59,924 nucleotides of DNA from Clostridiales bacterium (GCA_021736985.1 JAIPEW010000017.1:1-59924); one strand, 5' to 3'; shown: positions 25,066 to 33,721, counted from the first letter of the stretch. Made by a program: numbers and translations. Notes: generated by a model from the letters alone, not told the origin.

Positions 25066-25092
25066 CATGATAAATTGTCAGCGGGACGTCCC
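25051..25092. repeat. Short palindrome P3 at the end of the terpene-cyclase-fold gene
   Basis: GGACGATCCCGCTGACA and TGTCAGCGGGACGTCC are near-perfect inverted arms. The TGA stop of the upstream gene lies in the left arm, so the repeat has supplied the gene's last codons. Confidence 0.8.
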
Positions 25093-25128
25093 CGTGACTA
25101 TAAAAAACGATAATCTGAAGGTGATTGT

Positions 25129-27438
25129 ATGGATTTTTTACTAGAGAAAATAAAATCGGATCCCGGTTATAAAGAGCAGGTGGTGCATACAGAAGATATC
25201 TCGCCGTACTCTCCCGAGTACGGCGAGCTCAGTTCCCCTTTGCACGGGCTTTTAAATAAGGCCCTGTCTCAACAGGGAATAGAAAAACTGTTTACTCACC
25301 AGGTAGAAGCAGTAGAAAAAGTGCGTGCCGGTAAAAATGTAGTGGTGGTTACGCCGACTGCTTCGGGGAAAAGTATGTGTTATAACTTACCGGTACTGGA
25401 CGGGCTTCTCCGGCAGCCCTCGGGGTCTGCCCTGTATCTTTTTCCTACCAAGGCACTGGGGCGGGACCAGGTGGATACCCTGCGCGAGTTTAATACTAAC
25501 CTGTGTTTTGGAGTATATGACGGTGATACGCCCGGTGGAGAGAAAAAATACCTGCGGGATGTCGCAAATATTATATTTACCAACCCGGATATGCTTCACC
25601 AGGGGATACTGCCGCATCACCTGAAATGGCACTGCTTTTTTTCCAACTTAAGATATATAGTTATAGATGAAATGCACAACTATCGCGGGATATTTGGTAC
25701 TCACGTGGCGCATGTATTGCGAAGGCTGCGCAGGGTTTGCATTTACTACGGTGTTGACCCCGTATTTATATTTTGCTCTGCTACCATTGCCAATCCACGG
25801 GACCATGCTTCCAGGCTGGCCGGAGTGCCGGTGGAGAAGGTGGATAATAACGGGGCCCCGCGGGGAGCAATGCGTTTTGTACTGTGGAAGCCGCCCGTAC
25901 ATACCCCTTATATACAGGATGCGGCCTGGATTTTATCCCGCTGCATGGAAACCCGGCTGCGTACCATAACTTTTACCCGGGCCCGGCAGGCAGCAGAGCG
26001 TATTCTGCGGTTTACTAAGAAAGATACCGGGGAAGAAGGCGGGGCAGTTACTGCTTACAGGGGAGGTTACCTGGCCTCTGAACGCAGAAAGATAGAAGAA
26101 GGGCTTTTCAGCGGTAGGCTGCGGGGTGTGGTTTCCACTAATGCACTTGAATTGGGTATAGACGTGGGTGATCTCGAGGTTTGTATTATTGCCGGTTTTC
26201 CGGGAACTATAGCTTCTACCTGGCAGCAGGCCGGCCGGGTAGGGAGGAAGAACAAAAAATCGCTGGTAGTTTTTATAGCAGTGGAAAATCCCCTGGACCA
26301 GCATTTTATACGCAATACCCGGGCCCTTTTTTCCACACCCAGTGAAAGGGCGCTTATAGACCCGTCCAACCCTTACCTGCTCATGGGACATGCTGTTTGT
26401 GCTGCCCACGAACTGCCCGTGTCAGTGGAAGATTATCATCTCTGGGACGATATTTTCCAGGAACTGCTGGTTTTACTGGAAGAAGACGGAGACGTTATTT
26501 TTTCGGACGGTAAATATTACTTCAATGGTCAAACTTACCCGGCTAAAAGAGTTAACATAAGATCGAGTTCTCTTGAGCCGGTAAGCCTGCGGGATACTGG
26601 AAGCAAGAATCGCCTGCTCGAAGTTGTAGACGGCGACTCGGCATTTTCCCAGGTACATCCTGGTGCTGTATACATGCACCAGGGAGAGACTTTCGTGGTA
26701 AAAGACTTAGAATTAGATAAGTCAACTGCTTACTTAGAACAGCAGGATGTAGACTACTATACCATGTGCAGCAAGGATAAATCCACGGAAATCCTTTCAA
26801 TTGAGAGGGAAAAAGAATTTAACGGGCATAAACTTTATACGGGACAATTAAGGGTTAGAACAAGGGTGACAGGATATATAAAAAAAGAAGAACACACGGG
26901 ACAGGTTGTCGGCGGCGGCAACCTGGACTTGCCCGAGCAAGTACTGGAAACCACGGGAATGTGGGTAGTGTTTAACAGCCGGGCAGGAGAATTATCCAAT
27001 GAGTATAATTTGCATCTCATGGGAGGGCTGCATGCTGTTGAGCACGCTTCCATAGGGCTGCTGCCGCTGTTTGCCATGTGCGACCGTAATGACCTGGGGG
27101 GGCTATCGGTAGTAGAGCATTCTCAAACCAGCGGGCCCACGGTGTTTATACATGATACCTGCCACGGCGGGGTAGGCTTTGGTGAAAGGGCTTATGACCG
27201 GGCGCAGGAACTATTTGAAACCACTCTGGAGGCAGTCCGGTACTGCGAGTGTGAAGATGGCTGCCCGGCATGCATTCACTCTCCCAAGTGTTCTAACTTT
27301 AACCGCCCGCTTGATAAAGAGGGTGCAGTACTCCTACTGCACCTTTTACTGGGGTGGGAGTATCATCCAACGCAGCACGAGTCTCCCAAAATCGCAAACA
27401 GGGAAAAACTCAAAACAGCAGCCCGCAAACTGCGGTAA
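25129..27438 (+). CDS. mrfA: MrfA-type DEAD/DEAH helicase with DUF1998 zinc domain
   Basis: A 769-residue superfamily 2 helicase. Walker A TPTASGKSMCYNLP, DEMH box VIDEMHNYRG, motif III CSATIANP and motif VI QQAGRVGRKN are all present. The C-terminal domain ends with a four-cysteine cluster (CECEDGCPACIHSPKC) characteristic of DUF1998. The architecture is that of YprA/MrfA of Bacillus subtilis, which works with the exonuclease MrfB in repair of mitomycin-type lesions. Its usual partner is 1.5 kb downstream at 28944, separated by a leftward two-gene insert. GAAGGTG precedes the ATG, and the stop is within a palindromic element. Confidence 0.93.
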   Translation: MDFLLEKIKSDPGYKEQVVHTEDISPYSPEYGELSSPLHGLLNKALSQQGIEKLFTHQVEAVEKVRAGKNVVVVTPTASGKSMCYNLPVLDGLLRQPSGSALYLFPTKALGRDQVDTLREFNTNLCFGVYDGDTPGGEKKYLRDVANIIFTNPDMLHQGILPHHLKWHCFFSNLRYIVIDEMHNYRGIFGTHVAHVLRRLRRVCIYYGVDPVFIFCSATIANPRDHASRLAGVPVEKVDNNGAPRGAMRFVLWKPPVHTPYIQDAAWILSRCMETRLRTITFTRARQAAERILRFTKKDTGEEGGAVTAYRGGYLASERRKIEEGLFSGRLRGVVSTNALELGIDVGDLEVCIIAGFPGTIASTWQQAGRVGRKNKKSLVVFIAVENPLDQHFIRNTRALFSTPSERALIDPSNPYLLMGHAVCAAHELPVSVEDYHLWDDIFQELLVLLEEDGDVIFSDGKYYFNGQTYPAKRVNIRSSSLEPVSLRDTGSKNRLLEVVDGDSAFSQVHPGAVYMHQGETFVVKDLELDKSTAYLEQQDVDYYTMCSKDKSTEILSIEREKEFNGHKLYTGQLRVRTRVTGYIKKEEHTGQVVGGGNLDLPEQVLETTGMWVVFNSRAGELSNEYNLHLMGGLHAVEHASIGLLPLFAMCDRNDLGGLSVVEHSQTSGPTVFIHDTCHGGVGFGERAYDRAQELFETTLEAVRYCECEDGCPACIHSPKCSNFNRPLDKEGAVLLLHLLLGWEYHPTQHESPKIANREKLKTAARKLR

Positions 27439-27476
27439 TAAGTAAAAAAATGTGCCAGGCACATTTTTTTACTTAT
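27438..27476. repeat. Palindrome P2, shared 3' end and likely bidirectional terminator
   Basis: Perfect 19-bp arms (27438-27456 and 27458-27476) around one base: ATAAGTAAAAAAATGTGCC and its complement. It touches the stop codon of mrfA and contains the stop codon of the convergent kinase gene. The T-rich arms would also terminate transcription both ways. A close copy is at 40962-41002. Confidence 0.9.
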
Positions 27477-28357
27477 ATGAAAATAGTGAAGGTAGTTTCG
27501 GCCTGTGGATTATTTTCTACTTGAATTTTCCCTCTGTAAGTTCCTTCTACTAACTTTTTAATTGTAAATAATCCTATACCTGAGCCGTCTTTACCCTTGG
27601 TGGTATAACCGAATTGGAAAATCTTATTTTCATTAATTGTGGTGCTGCATGTGTTATTTACTTTTATAACAAGCGTATCTTGTATATTATTAAAAGATAC
27701 TTTAATGTATTTATCTTCTTCTGGTATTTCAGTATTATTCTTTAATTCATAAATTGCATTATCTATAAGATTACTTAAAATACGTACCATATCTGATTGA
27801 CTGATTTTAGCATTTGAAAGATCTGTATTTATATCATGCTCCATTTTTATACCGTGTTTTTCGGCTTCTTTTTCTTTAATAAACAAAAGAATGGATACTT
27901 CCGGCATTTCCAGGCCGCTTACTGCACTGACATTCCTGACTTCTTCGTGGATACCTTTGATGTATTTTACAGCAGCATCTTTTTTATCAAGTTGAATATA
28001 GCCTAATAATACTTGCAGGTGATTTAAAAAATCGTGGCGGTGAGAACGCAGCAGCTTAATAGACTTCTGTGCTGTTTCATTGGATATTTTAGCAATGGCC
28101 AGTTCTTTTTCCAGTTTGGCCATTTTTAATAACTGAAAGATTAAGTACGTTACTGTGAGTGTCAGGGAACAAGTGACTATGATTAACAATTTGCACAGTA
28201 ATGGTAATCCATATATGGGTAGGTCATAATACTGGTGAAAACCAGTTAAATTAAAAAATATTTGCCATGCACATAGAAGTATAAATAATATTTCAGATAT
28301 AATAACAGCAAGGATGGCGTACCTGTAGTAATGATACTGTTTATTTAACATGTCCAT
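27473..28357 (-). CDS. Membrane sensor histidine kinase, Spo0B/GHKL type
   Basis: A 294-residue kinase. Two hydrophobic segments (about residues 13-33 and 48-70) are followed by a short coiled linker, then the Spo0B-type phospho-acceptor helix SHRHDFLNHLQVLLGYIQ, with the HD-FLNHLQ pattern of CitA/DcuS/AgrC-like kinases. The GHKL ATPase domain shows the N box NLIDNAIYELKN and the G box GSGIGLFTIKKLVEG. There is no large extracellular sensor, and no response regulator gene is adjacent. The start overlaps the end of the upstream membrane protein gene by 17 bases, so the two are coupled and may form one sensor. Confidence 0.85.
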   Translation of the reverse strand: MDMLNKQYHYYRYAILAVIISEILFILLCAWQIFFNLTGFHQYYDLPIYGLPLLCKLLIIVTCSLTLTVTYLIFQLLKMAKLEKELAIAKISNETAQKSIKLLRSHRHDFLNHLQVLLGYIQLDKKDAAVKYIKGIHEEVRNVSAVSGLEMPEVSILLFIKEKEAEKHGIKMEHDINTDLSNAKISQSDMVRILSNLIDNAIYELKNNTEIPEEDKYIKVSFNNIQDTLVIKVNNTCSTTINENKIFQFGYTTKGKDGSGIGLFTIKKLVEGTYRGKIQVENNPQAETTFTIFI

Positions 28358-28778
28358 TTCTTACCTTCTTTATAACCAGTGTAATTATACAAAATATTAT
28401 TACATGCGGCAGCATGGTCAGCAGCCAGAGTGAATTATAATTTGATACACTAAACTGAGAGTGTGCTAGAAAATAAGTCAGGGGTTCAACCATTATAATG
28501 ACAGCATAACTTAATGTTACAGGGATAAGTATTTTATACCAGTTAACTTTAGTAAACATGTAAATTAGAACTATATATGTAAATATTCCCAGCAGTAAAT
28601 GGATAAAGAGATTTGTTTGAAGTATAATTTTAGCAAAGAGTAATAATGTTACAATACATATATCCAGCAGTATGAACCGGATAGAATTTATTTTTACATC
28701 TAGAATGTTTAATATAAACCACAGGGTTGCGCCTACCTCAACAAGGCTTCCTGGGAATATTATCCAGATAGGCGGCAT
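28341..28778 (-). CDS. Small polytopic membrane protein coupled to histidine kinase
   Basis: A 145-residue, almost wholly hydrophobic protein with about four or five membrane helices (for example FILLDICIVTLLLFAKIIL, LLLGIFTYIVLIYMF). It ends in a basic tail, VIKKVRNGHVK. No family recognised. It overlaps the kinase gene, so it is probably its membrane sensing or regulatory partner. ATG 28778 is about 20 bases from the nearest AAGGAG; an in-frame ATT three codons beyond it has better spacing, so the true start may be a rare codon. Confidence 0.55.
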   Translation of the reverse strand: MPPIWIIFPGSLVEVGATLWFILNILDVKINSIRFILLDICIVTLLLFAKIILQTNLFIHLLLGIFTYIVLIYMFTKVNWYKILIPVTLSYAVIIMVEPLTYFLAHSQFSVSNYNSLWLLTMLPHVIIFCIITLVIKKVRNGHVK

Positions 28779-28943
28779 GGCTTCACAAATATACGTTACT
28801 CCTTGTAATATATTAGAAGTAAAAAATAGATATTGTATAATTTCGTCAACATTATAAATTACACCTGCAAATTGATGTTATTTTTCATAAAATGAAACAG
28901 TTTAGTTGTTTAAGTAATACAAAAATATACAGGTGGAATGTAA

Positions 28944-29912
28944 ATGAGCCTTTTTCAGCGGTTGAACAATTTAAAAAAGGACCGGTCGCGGGAAAACAAG
29001 GTTAAAACAGATGTAAAGCCGGTGAATATTCCTGGTGGTGAAGTTATAACTTCTTGCGGGGAAGAGTGCGTATATCTGCAGGAAGTTTACCCCGGGCCCT
29101 TTTCTTTTCCCGGGCCCGCGAATTTGTGCAGGAACCTCAGGCTGCTGCGGGGAGTGGGGCCCGTAAATGAAAGCAGGCTGCAGGAGCAGGGGTATTTTTC
29201 TATCCAACAATTAAAGTGCCATCCCAGGTGGGGAGAGTGTGCATCTGAAGTACTCAGGCTACTTGATGAAAAGAATGTACACGGTTTGCAGAAACTTGGT
29301 GCTTCAGACTGGGACCTGCTTTCTTTTTATGACGCGGGAGAAGTGGTTTTCCTGGATATAGAGTCTACAGGACTCTGGGCTAACCAGCCCCTGTTCCTGG
29401 TGGGAGTTATGTACTGCCGGGACGGTGAGCTGGTGTCCGGGCAGTATTTTGCGCGCTACTACGGGGAAGAAAAGGCTGTTCTAGGAGCAGTAGACCGGCT
29501 GCTGCAAAATTTTAATGTAATTGTCACGTATAATGGCAAAAGTTTTGACATGCCGTACATTACCCAGCGCTGCGTGGCCAGGGGGCTTTTTTACCGGTAC
29601 GGGCATTATCACGTGGATCTTTTATATCACGCGAGAAGACATTTAAAACATCTCTTGCCTGACTGCCGGTTAATGACCCTGGAAGAATATCTTTTAAATT
29701 TTCGCCGGGAAGGGGACATACCCGGTTACTTAATACCGCAGACATATCACCGTTTTGTAAAAACAGGTGATGCCGGCCTGGTGCAGCCTGTAATAGAACA
29801 TAATAAGCTGGACCTGTTGTCCATGGCCCGCCTTTTTTATCTTGTAAACCCTGAATGCCCGGTCGATGTTGAATTAAGCCGGGCTCAGGCTGCTGCTGCT
29901 AGAGATACATAA
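28944..29912 (+). CDS. mrfB: MrfB-type DEDD exonuclease (YprB family)
   Basis: A 322-residue protein with an RNase-H-like exonuclease domain from about residue 130. VVFLDIESTGL supplies the first Asp-Glu, VTYNGKSFDMPYI and HVDLLYHARRHLKHL the middle acidic sites, and EHNKLDLLSMARLFY the final His/Asp. The N-terminal third contains a helix-hairpin-helix-like RLLRGVGPVNESRLQ segment. In B. subtilis MrfB is a metal-dependent exonuclease acting with MrfA in repair of DNA adducts. Unlike the usual adjacent arrangement, here it is separated from mrfA by an opposite-strand sensor pair. AGGTGG lies upstream of ATG. Confidence 0.9.
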   Translation: MSLFQRLNNLKKDRSRENKVKTDVKPVNIPGGEVITSCGEECVYLQEVYPGPFSFPGPANLCRNLRLLRGVGPVNESRLQEQGYFSIQQLKCHPRWGECASEVLRLLDEKNVHGLQKLGASDWDLLSFYDAGEVVFLDIESTGLWANQPLFLVGVMYCRDGELVSGQYFARYYGEEKAVLGAVDRLLQNFNVIVTYNGKSFDMPYITQRCVARGLFYRYGHYHVDLLYHARRHLKHLLPDCRLMTLEEYLLNFRREGDIPGYLIPQTYHRFVKTGDAGLVQPVIEHNKLDLLSMARLFYLVNPECPVDVELSRAQAAAARDT

Positions 29913-30207
29913 CGGTACTGATACAAAAACCCTGGTTTAAACGCGGTCAATAATCTGTAAACCCAAAGGGCAGGTGGATTCCCGGAGCGTTTATACTAAA
30001 ATACACTCCATGCTCGAAGAAAGAATACGAAGTCTCCTGGAAGGAAACCACCGGTCCTCATCCAGCTATCAGAAAACCTTGTTTTGAAATGCAAAAATAC
30101 TAATTTCACCAGAAGGGGAGGTGGGTTTCTGGAAGGTCGCGGTCATTCAAGTCAAGAACCGTCCCCAGTGTTGATTTTGATATTGATATAAGGTTAGGAG
30201 GGATTAT
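29913..30207. other. Intergenic region with decayed repeat fragments
   Basis: It contains pieces resembling the E3 repeat (CAATAATCTGTAAACCCAAA with GGTGGATTCCCGGAGCG at about 29948-29992, and AGGTGGGTTTCTGGAAGGTC at about 30119-30138) and the 240-bp repeat right flank (AGCTATCAGAAAACCTTG near 30063). No gene is visible. The region ends with the ribosome site AGGAGGG of the next gene. Confidence 0.5.
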
Positions 30208-30666
30208 ATGGGTATAAATGTGATGCTGGCAGCTGCAAATAGCGACCAGTTAAAAGAGGCCATGGGTAGGGCTGCTGAAAATTCCATAGTAGCTTTTGCT
30301 ACCCTTGATGATGATGTGCTTACCCGCATGATGAACAAGACAGCGCAGCAAGAAATCCCGGTATATTTTTATGAATCGGGTTGAGATTGCGGCAGAAGGA
30401 TAGCAGCCGTGGGCTGCCTTTGGAAAACGTGGCTTGATGTACCGGATGCAGATGATAAAGAGGAATTAACCAGTGAATTTAAAAAATTTTTTGGTGCTGA
30501 TTGGGATGATGTGTTAATCGGGGCCCGTAATCCTTTTGTTTATCACAAGGATTGGAAGGCATATTTTGCCGTTTCAGACCTTGAGGCAGTTTCCGGGTTA
30601 AATGTACTGGACCTGGCTGCACAGGAAGATATTGACCGGACATATAATGTAATAATTGGTTCGTAA
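30208..30666 (+). CDS. Candidate selenoprotein: small protein with one in-frame UGA (U-x-C motif)
   Basis: From ATG 30208 (TAGGAGGG seven bases upstream) one frame runs 153 codons to TAA 30664-30666, broken only by TGA at 30382-30384 (codon 59). Coding-like sequence continues without a gap on both sides: IPVYFYESG - UGA - DCGRRIAAVGCLWKTWLD. If UGA is read as selenocysteine, the site becomes U-D-C, a redox-type U-x-C pair. A hairpin of bacterial SECIS geometry follows the UGA. The second part has no ribosome site of its own, so it is not a separate gene. The family is not recognised: the N-terminus resembles a small alpha/beta protein, and there is no signal peptide. The alternative is a pseudogene with a single nonsense mutation. 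No sel genes are in the window. Confidence 0.55.
30382..30424 (+). promoter_or_regulatory. Putative bacterial SECIS hairpin after in-frame UGA
   Basis: The stem GCAGCC/GGCUGC (30403-30408 with 30412-30417) has a GUG loop whose first base is 24 nt past the UGA. A lower helix AAGG/CUUU lies below an AUA bulge. Bacterial SECIS elements lie within roughly 16-37 nt of the UGA and carry a G at the start of the loop; this hairpin meets both criteria by eye. Confidence 0.5.
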
Positions 30667-30712
30667 AAAAAACAATTCCGGTACTGCAGGCAGCACCGGA
30701 ATTGTTTTTTTT
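30667..30712. terminator. Bidirectional terminator
   Basis: A 16-bp stem (30667-30682 with 30695-30710) flanked by A and T runs lies between the convergent UGA-containing gene and the 30711 gene. Confidence 0.93.
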
Positions 30713-31040
30713 ACATAAGGTTGTCCATGATCCAGTCTTTAATTTCCTTGTTAACATTATAAATATCTTCATTCTCCATGTTGCCGCCCTGCTCTTTGAT
30801 TGCTTTAACCAGCATTTCCTGGGGTGGTTGTTTTGCAACACTTGTTGTTTCACTAACATATGTGCTTACTTTATACATGGACAGGCGGGCTTCATTGTCT
30901 ATTACATCGATTACAAAAGCAAATCCTTTTTTCCGGTCAGTTGTGAACTCGTTTTTAACGTCAAAATCCCAGATTAACTTATCTTTAACTTTATTCAAGT
31001 CTACGTCAAATTGTTTAATGAGTTCGGGATCTAAATCCAT
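30711..31040 (-). CDS. Hypothetical protein, 109 aa
   Basis: A soluble 109-residue protein that I cannot place. It has an acidic N-terminus (MDLDPELIKQFDVDLNKVKD), a beta-rich centre (KGFAFVIDVIDNEARLSMYK) and a helical C-terminus (NKEIKDWIMDNLM). Translation is well supported by AAGGAG nine bases before ATG, and a terminator lies at its end. It is monocistronic, divergent from the zinc-ribbon gene at 31212. Confidence 0.65.
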   Translation of the reverse strand: MDLDPELIKQFDVDLNKVKDKLIWDFDVKNEFTTDRKKGFAFVIDVIDNEARLSMYKVSTYVSETTSVAKQPPQEMLVKAIKEQGGNMENEDIYNVNKEIKDWIMDNLM

Positions 31041-31211
31041 AGCACTTCACTCCTTCATATTTATAGCTTGTCAACATTTTACCACAAGTTAATAATATTG
31101 TTTACATGAGATTGAGAAAAAAATAACAAAGCAGGATTTTAATATTACAATATGGAAATAATATTGCCTGTTAAGTAAATTTTTATATATATTCAGGGGA
31201 GGATTTACAGT

Positions 31212-31511
31212 ATGCCTATTTACGAGTACAAGTGTAAAGACTGTAACAATGAATTTGAACTGCTTCAACTGCCCGGTCGTAATGATCAACCGGCCTGTCC
31301 GGAATGCGGTAGTACAAATTTAAAAAAATTAATATCAAGCATTTTTTTACCCAGTGATGTAGGTAAACCTGCTAACGAGGAACCGGTTTCACGCAATAAT
31401 AATAATAATAACACTTCTTCCAGTAATGAAGGTGATACCGGCAGTCATAGCAGCACGGAAAGTGAAAATGCCAGCACTGGAAAAGAAAAATCTGAAGAAA
31501 AAGCTGTTTAA
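31212..31511 (+). CDS. FmdB-family zinc ribbon protein
   Basis: A 99-residue protein. Residues 1-42 are the FmdB/CxxC zinc ribbon: MPIYEYKCKDCNNEFELLQ followed by PACPECGSTNLKKLIS, giving two C-x2-C pairs. The remaining ~50 residues are low-complexity Asn/Ser/Glu (an AAT repeat near 31397). Members are small regulators, first noted beside formamidase genes, of unclear mechanism. GGGGAGG precedes the ATG. It is a single gene with a terminator directly after it. Confidence 0.85.
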   Translation: MPIYEYKCKDCNNEFELLQLPGRNDQPACPECGSTNLKKLISSIFLPSDVGKPANEEPVSRNNNNNNTSSSNEGDTGSHSSTESENASTGKEKSEEKAV

Positions 31512-31545
31512 AAAGAACCGGCACGGTTATAGCGCCGGTTCTTTT
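31511..31545. terminator. Bidirectional terminator
   Basis: A 12-bp stem AAAAGAACCGGC/GCCGGTTCTTTT between convergent genes. Confidence 0.92.
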
Positions 31546-31547
31546 AT

Positions 31548-33620
31548 TTATGGTGTTATTTCTGATTTGTCGTAATTAACACCCGGGTTCCAGAGCAGCC
31601 AGGTGTTTATGTCGTGATTTTGAGCTGCATTTATTTGATCCTGTATTTCTTCCCGGCCGTATTGAGGTGATCCCATGGTAAATGCCTGCAGCCAGGGGCG
31701 GAGTTTACAACCGGTAGGATGTAAAAGTTCCTCGAAATCGCTGAGGGACTTGTCCACTATACCGTAAGGATTGGCGTTAGGGTTGGAATAACCGTAGTTG
31801 CCCCGACCGAAGTGAGAGGGATAGACCATGGGGGACATGTAGTCCAGGTAGGTTCCTAACCGTTCCGGTCTCTGTCCTATGCCCTGGTCGTCCTGGGCAT
31901 ATCCCATAAACCCGAATATAGCTGCTGAGATCCTTTTTTCCCACCCAATTTTTTCCCTGGCGTACTTAAAGAAGTCAGTTATAACTTCTACCCGGTGACG
32001 TTTGTCCTCGGTGCCGTAATGGGCGGTGTGAACATCACTTCCTTCCGGAAAGCGTATGTAATCAAATTGCACCTCGTTAAATCCCATCTCAAAAGCTTCC
32101 TGCGCCAGGTTTAAATTATAATCCACTACGTCCTGTTTGCGGGGATTCACCCAGACCCCGCCTCCGATAGGGGCCCCGCCCTTGTTTTTAACCATGTATT
32201 CAGGCTTTTTTTTAGCCAGCACGGGATCCCTGGATACAACAATCCGGGCCACGGAGTAAATCCCGCGGTCCCGGAGGTCTTGCAGCATTTCCTTCACAGG
32301 CATATAGTCTTTTGCAGCCCCTATTTCTTGAGCCAGATGTACGCTGGAATCGTAGCCTATATATCCCGATTCGTCCTTGACGTCCAGTTGTATGGCATTT
32401 AACTGTGTATTCTCTACCAGGGAAATTAATTCTTTCCAGCGTTGTTGAGAAGAAGCATATGAATAAGTTACATGCATTCCCCTGGCGTTATTTGCCTGTT
32501 CTTCCTTTTCAAGTGTACGTGCAGCATTCTCCATGGTGTAAGTGACTACTTCTTTAGCCATTTCTTCTGAAAGGAATTGTTGCGAACTTTCTGGTATAGA
32601 AACAATTTTTGTATTTCCATCACTTACATATCGCCTGTGCTCAATCCTGTTTAACCAGTTGACTAAGCTGCTTTCACCGTGATCCTGGAAGACCTGTATA
32701 CGCTGTATGTGATAAGGATCGAAATCTTTATGGTATGGTGAATAAGCATCTCTCCATGCCCATTTTACTACTCCAAGGTGTTTATATTCGGTTTCCTTGT
32801 ATTTGCCTTCTACCAGGAGATTATATGGTTCGGGTACACCATCCTGCACTATGGCCAGGGTCTCTGGTTTGTATGCCGGCAGAGCCTGTTGAATATGATC
32901 CTGCAGTTTGGCTATCTGGGATTGTACTTCTTCAGGAGTTAAATCTCCCATGTTTTCGTGATGATAAGTGTGATTGCCTATTTCAAATCCCCAGTCTTGC
33001 AGCATTTTTAATTTCTTTTTCCACAGTCCTTCCTGTCCTTCTTCTCCGCTAAAGGGGTTTGCATTTACATAAAATGTTGCTGTGTGCCCAAATCCCTCGT
33101 GTTTCTCTCCGAATTCTTTTAAAATGCCTGCGGCACAATCCGGGTCTACTTTATATTTATCTTCTTCAGTGTCTTTTTCTTTTAGCAGGCGAAAGTGCCC
33201 GGGAGTACTGTCATCAAATGTTATTATGGCAGGGGACTTGCCTGCCGGTATATCTATATTGCCTTTTAAGTAGCTGGTAAGAGATACCAGTGTATATCCT
33301 TTTGAATATAATTCTTCCAGGTCTTTGCGAAAATTTTCCGGGGTCCGGGTCCAGCGACCTTCTTCTTCACCAATACGGTGATAAACTAGTATTGGTACGT
33401 ATCCTAATTCATTAGCCCCGGTTAATTTTGCTTGTTCTGCAGGGCTTATTTCTGGTTCTTTTTCTTTATCAGATTCCCCGGTATTTTTTTCTTCCTGGTT
33501 TACCTGGTTATCTTGTCCCACAGCAAAGGAAAGCCCGGGGGCACCCCGGTAGATTACAACGACAAGCAGTGCTAAAACGAGTAGTCCGAGTATGCCGTAA
33601 AGCCATTTCTTTTTAGGCAT
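31548..33620 (-). CDS. Membrane-anchored polysaccharide deacetylase fused to a GHL13 (DUF4015) glycosidase-like domain
   Basis: A 690-residue protein with an N-terminal membrane anchor (about residues 5-26) and an acidic linker. The NodB-type deacetylase domain (about 70-370) has PILVYHRIG, catalytic/metal TFDDSTPG and FEIGNHTYHHENM with the histidine pair. A TIM-barrel domain (about 385-690) has GMHVTYSYASSQQRWKELIS, IQLDVKDESGYIGYD, EVQFDYIRFPEG and YLDYMSPMVYPSHF, typical of DUF4015. The pairing suggests coordinated deacetylation and cleavage of a wall or capsule polysaccharide outside the cell. A GGAGG site lies upstream. It forms a likely set with the next leftward genes. Confidence 0.9.
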   Translation of the reverse strand: MPKKKWLYGILGLLVLALLVVVIYRGAPGLSFAVGQDNQVNQEEKNTGESDKEKEPEISPAEQAKLTGANELGYVPILVYHRIGEEEGRWTRTPENFRKDLEELYSKGYTLVSLTSYLKGNIDIPAGKSPAIITFDDSTPGHFRLLKEKDTEEDKYKVDPDCAAGILKEFGEKHEGFGHTATFYVNANPFSGEEGQEGLWKKKLKMLQDWGFEIGNHTYHHENMGDLTPEEVQSQIAKLQDHIQQALPAYKPETLAIVQDGVPEPYNLLVEGKYKETEYKHLGVVKWAWRDAYSPYHKDFDPYHIQRIQVFQDHGESSLVNWLNRIEHRRYVSDGNTKIVSIPESSQQFLSEEMAKEVVTYTMENAARTLEKEEQANNARGMHVTYSYASSQQRWKELISLVENTQLNAIQLDVKDESGYIGYDSSVHLAQEIGAAKDYMPVKEMLQDLRDRGIYSVARIVVSRDPVLAKKKPEYMVKNKGGAPIGGGVWVNPRKQDVVDYNLNLAQEAFEMGFNEVQFDYIRFPEGSDVHTAHYGTEDKRHRVEVITDFFKYAREKIGWEKRISAAIFGFMGYAQDDQGIGQRPERLGTYLDYMSPMVYPSHFGRGNYGYSNPNANPYGIVDKSLSDFEELLHPTGCKLRPWLQAFTMGSPQYGREEIQDQINAAQNHDINTWLLWNPGVNYDKSEITP

Positions 33621-33721
33621 GGATAATTGTTTCCTCCTTGAGTGCTTAGTTTTTTGCTTTTTTAATTAATTCGTTTAATAATGTCGTAAATCCTTTTTAT
33701 TTTGCTGCTTTTTACTGGTAT

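Noticed and set aside
30409-30666. Separate 85-codon gene starting at GTG 30409
   Set aside because: Same frame as the upstream half, no ribosome site, and protein-like sequence continues back to the UGA; treated as one gene.
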